Shown in pieces: positions 1 to 8,680 of a DNA stretch of 64,000 nucleotides. Positions within the stretch are counted from its first letter, which is position 1. The number at the start of each line of letters is the position of its first letter. Under the pieces are notes generated by a model. The model made no database searches. It was not told where the DNA came from and saw only the letters and a program-made list of their open reading frames with translations. Both the position numbers and the translations under genes were made by a program. This DNA is from an uncultured Prolixibacteraceae bacterium (GTDB taxonomy: Bacteria; Bacteroidota; Bacteroidia; Bacteroidales; Prolixibacteraceae), in assembly GCA_937915865.1 (NCBI GenBank), contig CALGIG010000026.1:5913-69912 (forward strand), written 5' to 3'.

Positions 1-1
1 C

Positions 2-2332
2 ATCGAAATTGCACGCGCAATTCAAGATAATCTGGCTAATGACGCAGACACCACTGTATGGGATCAGGGGGTTTTTAATATTTCAAAATTTTTTCTAGAG
101 AGTCTAATTGAAAATCTTGATTCTTGTGATTTTGGTGTATTTGTATTTGCAGCAGATGACTTTATAAAGATTAGAGAGGATGAAAAGCTGACTGTTCGAG
201 ACAATGTTCTCTTTGAATCAGGTCTTTATATTGGTAAACTTGGTAAATTACGTACATTCATAATAAGACCCAATAACACATTGAATTTTCACATACCATC
301 TGATTTATTAGGATTGGCAATAACAACTTATGACCATACCCGAACGGACAATTTAGTTGCAGCACTAGCTCCCAGTTGCAATACAATTAGGAGAGCGATT
401 AAGAATCTAGGTTCAATTAAAGAGTCATTTAAACATTTAGTAAACATACCAGGGGTTCTTAGAGGAGCTGCAAATCGTACTCCGGGTGATCGCATTGATG
501 CGATTTATAATGTAATTAATAACATAAAAAATGAATCAGTACTCATTATACTTGGGCGTAGTCTTATAGACTGGACAACTTGTTGGCAAAAAATTGAGAA
601 TTTAATAAATCAGAAAAACTGCATTGTTAAAATAGCTTTATTAAATGAAAAGAATAGAAAATCTATAGAAACTCCATCAAAAATTGAATGGGCTTTTAAT
701 GACGTAGGTATTAGTATGGGAAACCTTAGGCGGATAACAGTTAAAAACTATACTGGTAGGCTTGAAGTTTATGGTTTGCCTTTTTATCTTCCCCATAGTT
801 TCGTTGCATACACAAACTCTCAAAATAAACGTATTTGCTATGAAGAAGCAGGAATGGGTCTTGAGAAGGAAGAACGTCCCTATATCGAATATATAGAAAT
901 TGAAGAAGGAAAAGGTAGTTTCGTAAAATCTTTAGAGAAGATGTATGAGTTGCTATTAAAAAGGGATCGTCTTTTAATTTTTGATGATGGCAATCCCTCT
1001 AATAAATATGATATTGTAAAAGAAAGGAAACCAGCCAATATAAAATTACCCTTACCCCAATTCAGTGTAAATAAGCAAACTGATGAGCAAACCAGAATTT
1101 TAAACATTCTGTCAAAATGGAATAATCATGATTTGTTACGTGGACCTTGGTTAAGAATAATTGCTGAAAAATCGCTACCAATATTTAATCATCTTATTAA
1201 TGATCTACCACTAAGTTCATATCAACCTGTCTCTGCGCATTTTGAAGTGACTGATAACTGCAATGGAGAATGTAATTACTGTAAAAGATGGACGTGGAAA
1301 AATATAATAGATCCTTTGATTGAAACTTCTGAAAAAATAATTGATAAAATTGCTTCTTTAGGTGTCGACACTGTAACTATTGGAGGTGGCGAGCCTTTCA
1401 TCTTTCCTGGTATAAATAGAGTTCTCACACGAGGTGACACTCTTGGCCTAAGGTTAGGATTAATAACAAATGGATTACATATTTCAAATGAATCTTTAGA
1501 GATTGCTTGTTCAACACTTCAATGGATACGATTTTCTTTAGATGGACATGATGATTATACATATAAAAAAACACGGTATATTGAAGATGGTTTTAAAAGA
1601 GTGTCTTCAAACATTAGTCGAGTTTTAGAGGCAAGGGGCCAAAAAAAATTTCCACTAATTGGTGCAAACTGCATACTTCACAAGGATAATATTAGCAGTA
1701 TCCATAATTTTATGAATTTTGCAGAAAACACAGGCATAGACATGACTCTTTTTAAAATTGTTCATGGTATTCCTAATGTTTCACCAACAATGGACCAATT
1801 AGAATTGATCAAAACGAAGATTCTTTCAATTCAAAATGGCAACTCTAATTTAAACGAGTTTACAAAGATGCTTTTCGAGGATCTTACTCCAGATGATATA
1901 CAGAATGGATTCCCAACTAAAGGTTTTTATGCTAAGAAAAATTTCCGGTGTTTTGCACCATTCTTTTTTTTGACAATTGATCCGAATGGCCAACTTTATC
2001 CTTGCGATTATCTTTACTTTGATACAAGAAATCAAGATGAATATGTAAAGAATCGAGATCAATATTGTTTAGGATCTATTTTTGATCTATCATCAGAAGG
2101 CAATGTCCCTTCAAAATGGGACAACGTTGTAAAATTAATCCACTACATTGATACTGAGCAAATAAAAGAATGTGGTTGTTGTACTAGGTTCTATCGATTT
2201 AATGCTTTGATGACTGAACTATTTGAAGAGTATGAAAGATTAGTTGAATATAAGGGTCAATATATTGCTGAAGATATTTATAAATCAGCATTATTATTAA
2301 ACATATCTGAAAATCAAAATGCTTGGTTATAA
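2..2332 (+). CDS. TIR-like / PLD-like / radical SAM-SPASM fusion protein (5' end outside window)
   Basis: The frame is open from the left edge, so the start is missing; an in-frame TTG at 281 lies inside a conserved domain and is not the start. The first ~120 visible residues match the TIR-like fold of CAP12/PCTIR nucleotide-binding proteins (PF10137): VFVFAADD, then TVRDNVLFESGLYIGKLG, then IPSDLLGL. The Glu of LFESG (codon 215-217) sits where TIR NADases carry the catalytic Glu. Visible residues ~175-330 (LIILGRSLIDW onward) resemble a degenerate PLD/DUF5919-like module (inference). From ~410 there is a radical SAM domain with a CxxxCxxC cluster site (visible Cys420, 424, 427) and a GGGEPF motif. 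A C-terminal SPASM-like Cys set follows (Cys650, 668, 689, 724, 726, 727) with PNGQLYPC. Each half is a known family; the combination is not one I recognise. Substrate unknown. Confidence 0.8.
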   Translation: MEIARAIQDNLANDADTTVWDQGVFNISKFFLESLIENLDSCDFGVFVFAADDFIKIREDEKLTVRDNVLFESGLYIGKLGKLRTFIIRPNNTLNFHIPSDLLGLAITTYDHTRTDNLVAALAPSCNTIRRAIKNLGSIKESFKHLVNIPGVLRGAANRTPGDRIDAIYNVINNIKNESVLIILGRSLIDWTTCWQKIENLINQKNCIVKIALLNEKNRKSIETPSKIEWAFNDVGISMGNLRRITVKNYTGRLEVYGLPFYLPHSFVAYTNSQNKRICYEEAGMGLEKEERPYIEYIEIEEGKGSFVKSLEKMYELLLKRDRLLIFDDGNPSNKYDIVKERKPANIKLPLPQFSVNKQTDEQTRILNILSKWNNHDLLRGPWLRIIAEKSLPIFNHLINDLPLSSYQPVSAHFEVTDNCNGECNYCKRWTWKNIIDPLIETSEKIIDKIASLGVDTVTIGGGEPFIFPGINRVLTRGDTLGLRLGLITNGLHISNESLEIACSTLQWIRFSLDGHDDYTYKKTRYIEDGFKRVSSNISRVLEARGQKKFPLIGANCILHKDNISSIHNFMNFAENTGIDMTLFKIVHGIPNVSPTMDQLELIKTKILSIQNGNSNLNEFTKMLFEDLTPDDIQNGFPTKGFYAKKNFRCFAPFFFLTIDPNGQLYPCDYLYFDTRNQDEYVKNRDQYCLGSIFDLSSEGNVPSKWDNVVKLIHYIDTEQIKECGCCTRFYRFNALMTELFEEYERLVEYKGQYIAEDIYKSALLLNISENQNAWL

Positions 2333-2420
2333 AATAGTTTTTGCTTTGTAATATAAATTTTATTTCAAGAATTTGAGAAAATATTAAATAATTATTGGAA
2401 AAAGAAACCAAAAGCTGGCT

Positions 2421-2552
2421 ATATAAATAGGACTCTGAGCGGACTACAACGCCCAGTCTCGCCTTTGGCGAGATTGAACTACAACCCAGTCTATTTTGCA
2501 GAGATTTTGACTATGTACTTAATGATTGATTTTTAGTTATTCTTAATTATTG
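2421..2552 (+). repeat. Dispersed repeat, copy A
   Basis: About 130 bp that recurs at 22115-22237 (copy B, same strand) and 62541-62670 (copy C, opposite strand). Copy A carries a perfect 7-bp hairpin, TCTCGCC-TTT-GGCGAGA, followed by the shared core TTGAACTACAACCC, the shared TTTTGCAGA and an A+T-rich tail. It lies 90 bp behind the TIR/radical SAM gene. No open frame and no transposase is seen in it. It could be a MITE-like element or the scar of a larger mobile element. Confidence 0.7.
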
Positions 2553-2766
2553 GCGTTTCAAACGAAAGAAAAAGAATATAAATGAACCTTTAAAGCACAA
2601 ATATAGAGATTAATTGAAAATAGAAAATCATAATAAGGAAACCATAATCAGGCTTTGCACAATCCGCCATCATACGCCCAGATTATTCATAATTTTTCAG
2701 CAATTGGTGAACAAAACCCGGTTTTAATCCTTTAAATATACATATTCAACTGCCAGCCCTGGACTC
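2553..2766. other. Non-coding leader of the cbb3 cluster
   Basis: Together with the preceding repeat this makes a 434-bp gap between genes. It is A+T-rich and I see no small gene, no convincing promoter and no clear FNR-type site. It should contain the promoter of ccoI. Confidence 0.4.
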
Positions 2767-5163
2767 ATGAGCGAAGATTTGAAATGTATTCATTGTGGAA
2801 ATTCTTGTGGTAAGATTCCTGTAATATTCGATGGAAAACCTTTCTGTTGTTCAGGCTGTTTTACTGTTTACCAAATACTTAATACCAATAAGCTTAAACA
2901 ATATTACCAAATAGAGCAAATGCCTGGCATTCGTATCGAGGACGAAAAACAACCAGCCAGCGAAACGTATGCTTTTCTTGATCTTGATAAATTCAAATCG
3001 CAAATACTCACCTTTTCGGAAGGCGGAATTTCGAAGGTCAGCTTTTTTATTCCAACCATTCATTGTGCATCGTGTATTTGGTTACTCGAAAACCTCCACC
3101 AGTTACATTCGGGTATTATCCAATCGTTTGTAAATTTTCCAAAGAAAGAGATCAACATTACCTTTAATGAAACCGAAATTTCGCTTCGCCAACTGGTTGA
3201 ATTACTGGTAAGCATACATTATATTCCAGAAATAAACCAGCATAGCATTGAAAAACCTACCGGAGATAAAGCAGAAAAGCGGTTGTTCATCAAAATTGGT
3301 ATTGCAGCATTCAGCTTTATGAATGCCATGATTTACCATTTCCCGCAATATTTGCCCGGGCACCAGTTTTTAGATGCCGATATGAAACGTTTGTTTGGCT
3401 GGTTAAGTGTTGCACTGGCCATTCCGGTGCTTCTGTTTTCGGCTAACGATTATTTCCTGACGGCCTGGAAAAGCCTGAAGAAAAAAATGATCAGTATTGA
3501 TTTGCCGATAGCCCTGGGATTAATCACCTTATTTACTCAAAGTTTAATTGAAATCCTTTCGGGCCGCGGCATTGGTTATATCGACTCGCTTACCGGTCTT
3601 GTTTTTTTTATGCTTATAGGGCGTTGGTACCAGGGCAAAACCTACCAGGCGCTTTCGTTCGAGAGAGATTACAAAACCTATTTTCCACTGGCCGTAACTA
3701 AAATTACCGGGGAAGGAACAAAAACTATTGCTCTCGAAGATTTGAGGCCGGAAGACCATATTTTAGTCCGTAACCAGGAAATTATTCCGGCAGACTCAGT
3801 TTTGTTAAGCGAAACAGCCAATATCGATTACAGTTTTGTAACCGGCGAATCGATGCCTGTTGCTAAAAAAGCAGGCGATTTTGTATTTGCCGGAGGACGC
3901 CAGATTGGAAACGCTATTGAACTGACCATAGAAAAAGAAGTTGAGCAAAGCTACCTTACCCAATTGTGGAACCAAACCGAAAACCCGTTTGCTGCAAACA
4001 ACAAATTGAATACTATTATAAACCGTGTTAGTCAGTATTTTACAATAGCCGTTGTGTTAATTGCTTTATGCGCCGGAGGTTTCTGGTACTTCAATAAACC
4101 CGATATCGCTGTTTTTGCATTTACTTCGGTTTTAATTATTGCCTGCCCCTGCGCATTGGCATTAACTGTACCATTTACATTTGGAAGTACCATGCGTCAA
4201 TTCGGACGAAGAGGTTTTTATCTGAAAAATACCGCAGTAATTGAGCATCTGCAACGGGTTAATACGGTTGTATTTGATAAAACAGGAACAATTACCAATG
4301 CCAGGCAATCGGAAGTTCAATTTATGGGTAACGATTTGTCGCCCAAACAAAAACTGATGATTAAATCATTGGCTTTCCATTCTTCACATCCGTTAAGTAA
4401 AACACTCTGCAACTCAATTGAAGGAGATCAGCTATTGGATGTAACCGATTTTCAGGAAATACCATCAATGGGGCTTTCAGGAAAAATAAACGATATACGA
4501 ATAAACCTTGGTTCGAAATACTTTGTTACCGGCTCAAAAACCGATGAAGAAAATATGAAAACCGAAGTCTGGGTTTTTATAAACGATTCGGTTGCAGGCT
4601 ATTTTCAATTTGAGAACGAATATCGCAGAGGGTTGAAAGAATTGATCGGAAAACTGGAGAAAAACTATGAACTACACCTTTTAACAGGCGACAATGAAGC
4701 TGAAAAACCGAATTTGATCAGTTACTTCGGAAACAGCAGAAGCCTGCACTTTAACCAATCGCCAACCGATAAACTTGAGTATGTCCGGAACCTTCAGAAA
4801 CAGGGAAAAAACGTATTGATGATTGGCGATGGACTTAATGATGCAGGCGCTTTAAACGAAAGCAATGTAGGGATTGTAATTGCCGACAATGTTTTCAACT
4901 TTTCGCCGGCCTGCGATGCTATTCTCGACTCGAAACGCTTTGCAAACCTGAACAAATACATTGATTTTACCCGCCAAAGCATGAAAATTGTTTATGCCGG
5001 ATTTGGCATTTCATTTTTGTACAACCTGATTGGGCTATCGTTTGCTGTGCAGGGAAACCTAAGTCCGATTGTGGCGGCTATATTAATGCCGGCGAGTTCG
5101 GTCTCGGTAGTTGTATTTGCCAGTTTTTCAGTAAGTTTAAGAGCAAAGTTTTTGAAATTATAG
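2767..5163 (+). CDS. ccoI: Copper-translocating P1B-type ATPase of cbb3 oxidase assembly (CcoI/FixI)
   Basis: Exports Cu(I) across the inner membrane for loading the CuB centre of cbb3 oxidase. The N terminus has a Cys-rich metal-binding segment (Cys7, 10, 14, 27, 28, 31), then a heavy-metal-associated domain with CASC (Cys100, Cys103). The P-type ATPase core follows: actuator VTGES, transmembrane CPC at 460-462, phosphorylation Asp504 in DKTGTIT, the SSHP loop, TGDN and GDGLNDAG. The 798-residue length and the Cys-rich N terminus are typical of the CcoI/FixI branch rather than generic CopA. ccoS and ccoNO follow on the same strand, which supports the assignment. Confidence 0.93.
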   Translation: MSEDLKCIHCGNSCGKIPVIFDGKPFCCSGCFTVYQILNTNKLKQYYQIEQMPGIRIEDEKQPASETYAFLDLDKFKSQILTFSEGGISKVSFFIPTIHCASCIWLLENLHQLHSGIIQSFVNFPKKEINITFNETEISLRQLVELLVSIHYIPEINQHSIEKPTGDKAEKRLFIKIGIAAFSFMNAMIYHFPQYLPGHQFLDADMKRLFGWLSVALAIPVLLFSANDYFLTAWKSLKKKMISIDLPIALGLITLFTQSLIEILSGRGIGYIDSLTGLVFFMLIGRWYQGKTYQALSFERDYKTYFPLAVTKITGEGTKTIALEDLRPEDHILVRNQEIIPADSVLLSETANIDYSFVTGESMPVAKKAGDFVFAGGRQIGNAIELTIEKEVEQSYLTQLWNQTENPFAANNKLNTIINRVSQYFTIAVVLIALCAGGFWYFNKPDIAVFAFTSVLIIACPCALALTVPFTFGSTMRQFGRRGFYLKNTAVIEHLQRVNTVVFDKTGTITNARQSEVQFMGNDLSPKQKLMIKSLAFHSSHPLSKTLCNSIEGDQLLDVTDFQEIPSMGLSGKINDIRINLGSKYFVTGSKTDEENMKTEVWVFINDSVAGYFQFENEYRRGLKELIGKLEKNYELHLLTGDNEAEKPNLISYFGNSRSLHFNQSPTDKLEYVRNLQKQGKNVLMIGDGLNDAGALNESNVGIVIADNVFNFSPACDAILDSKRFANLNKYIDFTRQSMKIVYAGFGISFLYNLIGLSFAVQGNLSPIVAAILMPASSVSVVVFASFSVSLRAKFLKL

Positions 5164-5210
5164 TTATCGGGAAAGAATAATCCTGAAACGAAGACGAAAA
5201 GCAAAACGTT

Positions 5211-5224
5211 TTGATATTTTTCAA
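5211..5224. promoter_or_regulatory. Candidate FNR/CRP-family site upstream of ccoS
   Basis: The sequence TTGATATTTTTCAA matches the FNR consensus TTGAT-N4-ATCAA at nine of ten defined positions. It lies 30 bp before ccoS, in the gap after ccoI. FNR-type control of cbb3 oxidase genes is well known, but this is a single imperfect match in A+T-rich DNA, so chance is possible. Confidence 0.3.
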
Positions 5225-5253
5225 ATTAAACGAAGATTTTTAAACAAAAGAGC

Positions 5254-5505
5254 ATGTCAGTTGTATTTATCCTGGTTTTTGTTGCCATTGTAATGGCAGG
5301 TGGTTTTTTAGTCGCTTTTATATGGTCGGTTAAAAATGGGCAATACGAAGATACTTATACTCCATCGGTGCGCATTTTATTTGATGATCCGCCTGCAAAA
5401 GAAAGCAATGACCAGGTTACTGAAGATAAGGAACAAAAAAAGGAAAGCGAAGATTGTGAAACGGAGAATGGAGAAAATCACGGTGCTCAATCAAAAATGG
5501 AATGA
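5254..5505 (+). CDS. ccoS: cbb3 oxidase maturation protein CcoS
   Basis: 83 residues: one N-terminal membrane segment (residues ~3-25) followed by the CcoS-type WSVKNGQYEDTYTPSVRILFD stretch (cited in part) and an acidic, Lys-rich tail. CcoS is needed for cofactor insertion (haem b and CuB) into CcoN. The family is usually 50-70 residues; the extra length here is the charged, low-complexity C terminus. It sits between ccoI and ccoNO, the usual place in Bacteroidota. Confidence 0.88.
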   Translation: MSVVFILVFVAIVMAGGFLVAFIWSVKNGQYEDTYTPSVRILFDDPPAKESNDQVTEDKEQKKESEDCETENGENHGAQSKME

Positions 5506-5656
5506 TTTGAAAGAGTAGAGATGAAAGATTAATGGTTAAATGGTTGAATGGTTAAATTGTCAAATGGCTAAAACTAACAATTAAGCAATTCAACAATTAA
5601 CTTTTTTTTATCTCGAACCTAGATTTGGAAATTTATTAAAAACTAAATACTATCCT
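5506..5656. other. Low-complexity spacer between ccoS and ccoNO
   Basis: About 150 bp. Around 5530-5570 it contains imperfect tandem AATGGTTA-type units and then CAATTAA/CAATTCAACAATTAA units. No hairpin terminator is seen, so read-through from ccoS is possible. A separate ccoNO promoter could lie here but none stands out. Confidence 0.4.
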
Positions 5657-7798
5657 ATGGAATTACAGAAGTTTTTGTACGACAACCGCATCGCCCGGAA
5701 CTTTGCAATAGCGACAATCGTTTGGGGAGTTGTGGGGTTGCTTGCAGGATTATTGGTCGCCCTGCAAATTTTCATTCCGTCGATGAGTTTCGGGATCGAA
5801 TTTACCACTTTTGGACGAACCCGCCCGGTACATACCAATGCGGTAATTTTTGCCTTTGTTGGAAATGCCATATTCACTGCGGTTTATTATTCGTTGCAAC
5901 GACTGCTGAAAACCCGCATCTACAGCCAGGCCCTCAGTAAAATACATTTTTGGGGTTGGCAATTAATAATTATAGTTGGCGCCATTACTTTACTTTCGGG
6001 ATTCACCACTGGTAAAGAATATGCTGAACTCGAATGGCCTATCGACATTGCTATTGCTGTTGTTTGGATTATTTTTGGTATCAACATGTTTGGTACTATT
6101 TTGCAGCGGCGAACAAGTCATATTTATGTAGCTATCTGGTTTTTCATTGCAACATGGGTAACTGTTGCTGTTCTGCATATTTTCAACTCACTGGCAGTTC
6201 CTGTAAGTTTCCTGAAAAGTTATACGCTTTATGCCGGCGTTCAGGATGCCCTTGTACAATGGTGGTATGGCCATAATGCCGTGGCATTTTTCCTAACCAC
6301 TCCTTATCTCGGGTTAATGTATTATTTTGTACCAAAAGCTTCAGGCCGACCGATATATTCATATAAACTTTCCATAGTTCACTTCTGGTCGCTTATTTTC
6401 TTATATATATGGGCTGGTCCGCACCACTTGCTTTATAGCTCGCTGCCCGATTGGCTCCAGGCCCTTGGAACAACATTCTCGGTAATGTTGATTGCTCCAA
6501 GCTGGGGAGGTATGTTCAACGGTTTGCTCACCCTTCGCGGAGCCTGGGATAAAGTTCGCCGCGACCCAGTCCTGAAAATGTTTGTTGTTGGGATTACAGC
6601 TTACGGTATGTCAACCTTCGAAGGGCCAATGCTCTCGTTCAAAACTGTAAATGCCATTAGCCATTTCACCGACTGGACCATTGGACACGTTCATATTGGT
6701 GCCCTGGGCTGGAATGGGATGCTAACATTCGGTATGCTTTACTGGCTTGTACCGCGCTTATACAACACCAAACTTTATTCGACCAAACTGGCCAACATTC
6801 ACTTCTGGATTGCTACCCTTGCCATTGTTTTTTATGTAGTACCACTGTATATAGGTGGAATTACCCAAGCTTTGATGTGGAAACAATTTACTCCTGATGG
6901 CTTCCTGAAATACCCAAATTTCCTCGAAACCGTGGCGCAGTTGATCCCGATGTATGCCATTCGTGCATTTGGCGGAGCATTGTACGTAATAGGGTTCCTT
7001 ATCCTGGTATTCAATCTTGTTAAAACCATTCAGGCAGGTAGTTTTGTTGCCGACGAAGAAGCCCAAGCCCCTGAATTGCACCCTGAACCAGTTGTTAAAA
7101 CCTCATCAGAATCGTGGCATGGATTTTTGGAACGAAAACCAATCCGGTTCCTGATTTTTGCAACCATTGCTATTTTAATAGGCGGTATTGTTGAAGTCAT
7201 TCCGACTTACCTTATCAAATCGAATATTCCGACCATAACCAGCGTAAAACCATATACACCGCTTGAATTGCAGGGACGCGACATTTATGTGAAGGAAGGC
7301 TGCTACAACTGTCACTCGCAAATGGTAAGGCCATTCCGTTCCGAAACCGAACGTTACGGCGAATATTCCAAGGCAGGCGAATCGGTTTACGATCACCCAT
7401 TCCAGTTTGGTTCGAAACGCACAGGGCCTGACTTAGCCCGCGAAGGTGTAAAAACCGGCAAAATTTATAAACCAAATTCATGGCATTACAATCACTTTAT
7501 AAATCCACAAAAGCTTAACGAAGCTTCTATTATGCCTAAATATCCTTGGCTGGCTAAAAAGGAAATTGATATTGAGTCAACCCCAGCCAAAATTCATGTG
7601 ATGAAAATATTGGGTGTACCCTATCCCGACAATTATGAACAAAAAGCAATTAAAGACCTGAAAGCTCAGGCCGATAGCATAGCCAAGGATTTGAAAGCCA
7701 ACGGAATTGAAACCGACAGCAACCGCGAAATTATTGCATTGATTGCTTACATTCAACGGTTAGGTGTAGACATTTCGAATAAACCTGCAAAAAAATAA
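5657..7798 (+). CDS. ccoNO: Fused cbb3 cytochrome oxidase subunits I and II (CcoN-CcoO)
   Basis: A single 713-residue chain holding both core subunits. Residues ~1-470 form the multi-span CcoN part, with haem/CuB histidine motifs RPVHTNA, WYGHNAV, GPHHLLY and GHVHIGALGWNG. After a linker rich in Glu/Ala/Pro (~465-490) and a membrane anchor comes the CcoO part, with one c-type haem site CYNCH (Cys549, Cys552, His553) and the diagnostic SQMVRPF. It reduces oxygen to water with cytochrome c electrons and pumps protons. This N-O fusion is common in Bacteroidota, where the subunits are separate in Proteobacteria. Confidence 0.95.
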   Translation: MELQKFLYDNRIARNFAIATIVWGVVGLLAGLLVALQIFIPSMSFGIEFTTFGRTRPVHTNAVIFAFVGNAIFTAVYYSLQRLLKTRIYSQALSKIHFWGWQLIIIVGAITLLSGFTTGKEYAELEWPIDIAIAVVWIIFGINMFGTILQRRTSHIYVAIWFFIATWVTVAVLHIFNSLAVPVSFLKSYTLYAGVQDALVQWWYGHNAVAFFLTTPYLGLMYYFVPKASGRPIYSYKLSIVHFWSLIFLYIWAGPHHLLYSSLPDWLQALGTTFSVMLIAPSWGGMFNGLLTLRGAWDKVRRDPVLKMFVVGITAYGMSTFEGPMLSFKTVNAISHFTDWTIGHVHIGALGWNGMLTFGMLYWLVPRLYNTKLYSTKLANIHFWIATLAIVFYVVPLYIGGITQALMWKQFTPDGFLKYPNFLETVAQLIPMYAIRAFGGALYVIGFLILVFNLVKTIQAGSFVADEEAQAPELHPEPVVKTSSESWHGFLERKPIRFLIFATIAILIGGIVEVIPTYLIKSNIPTITSVKPYTPLELQGRDIYVKEGCYNCHSQMVRPFRSETERYGEYSKAGESVYDHPFQFGSKRTGPDLAREGVKTGKIYKPNSWHYNHFINPQKLNEASIMPKYPWLAKKEIDIESTPAKIHVMKILGVPYPDNYEQKAIKDLKAQADSIAKDLKANGIETDSNREIIALIAYIQRLGVDISNKPAKK

Positions 7799-7801
7799 GC
7801 C

Positions 7802-8002
7802 ATGTTTAAAGAAACACTCAACAGCATTCTCAATGTAGAAGTTTACGCAATTGTTGGCTTCTTCATTTTCTTCACTTTCTTCATTTTGGTGTCAATCAAT
7901 GCCTGGAGAATGAAAAAAGAAGAAGTCGACGAGCTAAGCAATCTACCATTCGAAGACACAATGCCAGAGACAGGCAAGGAAATAACGGAACGCACAATTT
8001 AA
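7802..8002 (+). CDS. ccoQ: cbb3 oxidase small subunit CcoQ-like
   Basis: 66 residues with one membrane helix (~14-34) followed by a basic Trp-Arg-Met-Lys-Lys turn and an acidic tail. It starts 3 bp after the ccoNO stop, so it is translationally linked. Size, topology and place match CcoQ, a subunit that stabilises the complex. Sequence conservation in this family is poor, so the call leans on context. Confidence 0.8.
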   Translation: MFKETLNSILNVEVYAIVGFFIFFTFFILVSINAWRMKKEEVDELSNLPFEDTMPETGKEITERTI

Positions 8003-8052
8003 CAAATGACTTATCAGTCCACTAAAATTCAAAACATTCAACATATACCAAT

Positions 8053-8676
8053 ATGCTAACCAACGATAGTAACGAATTGAAAGAACCCAACAAAATGCGT
8101 CAGGAAATTGATGATACCACCCAAATTAAATATTATGGCGGGCATGAATTCGATGGTATTAAAGAACTTGACAATCCAATGCCACCCTGGTTGAAATATC
8201 TTTTTTATGTGACTATTATTATTGCAGCTACATACCTTATACGCCTTACTGTATTCAAAGATGAAACCATCGTCCAGCGAAAAGAATACAACAAGGAAAT
8301 GGCAATTGCAAGGGCAAAAACTGCAAAAGCAGAAAAAGAAGAAGCCAGCAAGGAGGCAGCCAAACCAATGACCCAGGAGCAAATACTCGCAGCAGGAAAA
8401 GTTACTTTCGACAAAATATGCTATGTATGCCACGGTAAATTTGGAGAAGGATTAGTTGGCCCAAACTTTACCGATGAGTACTGGATTCATGGGAATAAAC
8501 CTGAAGATTTAAAGAAAGTGATTACCGATGGTGTAATTGATAAAGGTATGCTTTCGTACAAAAGTCAGCTTAGTAACAAGCAAATAGATCAGGTGATAGC
8601 TTACATTTTAAGTTTACAGGGAACCAATCCTCCTAATCCAAAAGCTCCGCAAGGAATTAAAATGCCTAAAAATTAA
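8053..8676 (+). CDS. ccoP: cbb3 oxidase cytochrome c subunit CcoP (single haem)
   Basis: 207 residues. The N-terminal part has the CcoP-type stretch YYGGHEFDGIKELDNPMPPW (20 residues), then one membrane helix (~45-62), a Lys/Glu/Ala-rich linker that may be coiled coil, and a cytochrome c domain with one CYVCH site (Cys123, Cys126, His127) and an axial Met candidate in the KGMLSYK region. Proteobacterial CcoP has two haem domains; only one is present here. An internal ATG at 8095 is an alternative start. It passes electrons to CcoO. Confidence 0.92.
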   Translation: MLTNDSNELKEPNKMRQEIDDTTQIKYYGGHEFDGIKELDNPMPPWLKYLFYVTIIIAATYLIRLTVFKDETIVQRKEYNKEMAIARAKTAKAEKEEASKEAAKPMTQEQILAAGKVTFDKICYVCHGKFGEGLVGPNFTDEYWIHGNKPEDLKKVITDGVIDKGMLSYKSQLSNKQIDQVIAYILSLQGTNPPNPKAPQGIKMPKN

Positions 8677-8680
8677 AAGT

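Noticed and set aside
281..283. TTG as start of the TIR/radical SAM gene
   Set aside because: It lies inside the conserved end of the TIR-like domain and the frame stays open with family-like sequence to the left edge.
2..2332. Prokaryotic viperin
   Set aside because: The radical SAM part has a C-terminal SPASM-like Cys set and lacks the viperin layout; the N terminus is TIR-like.
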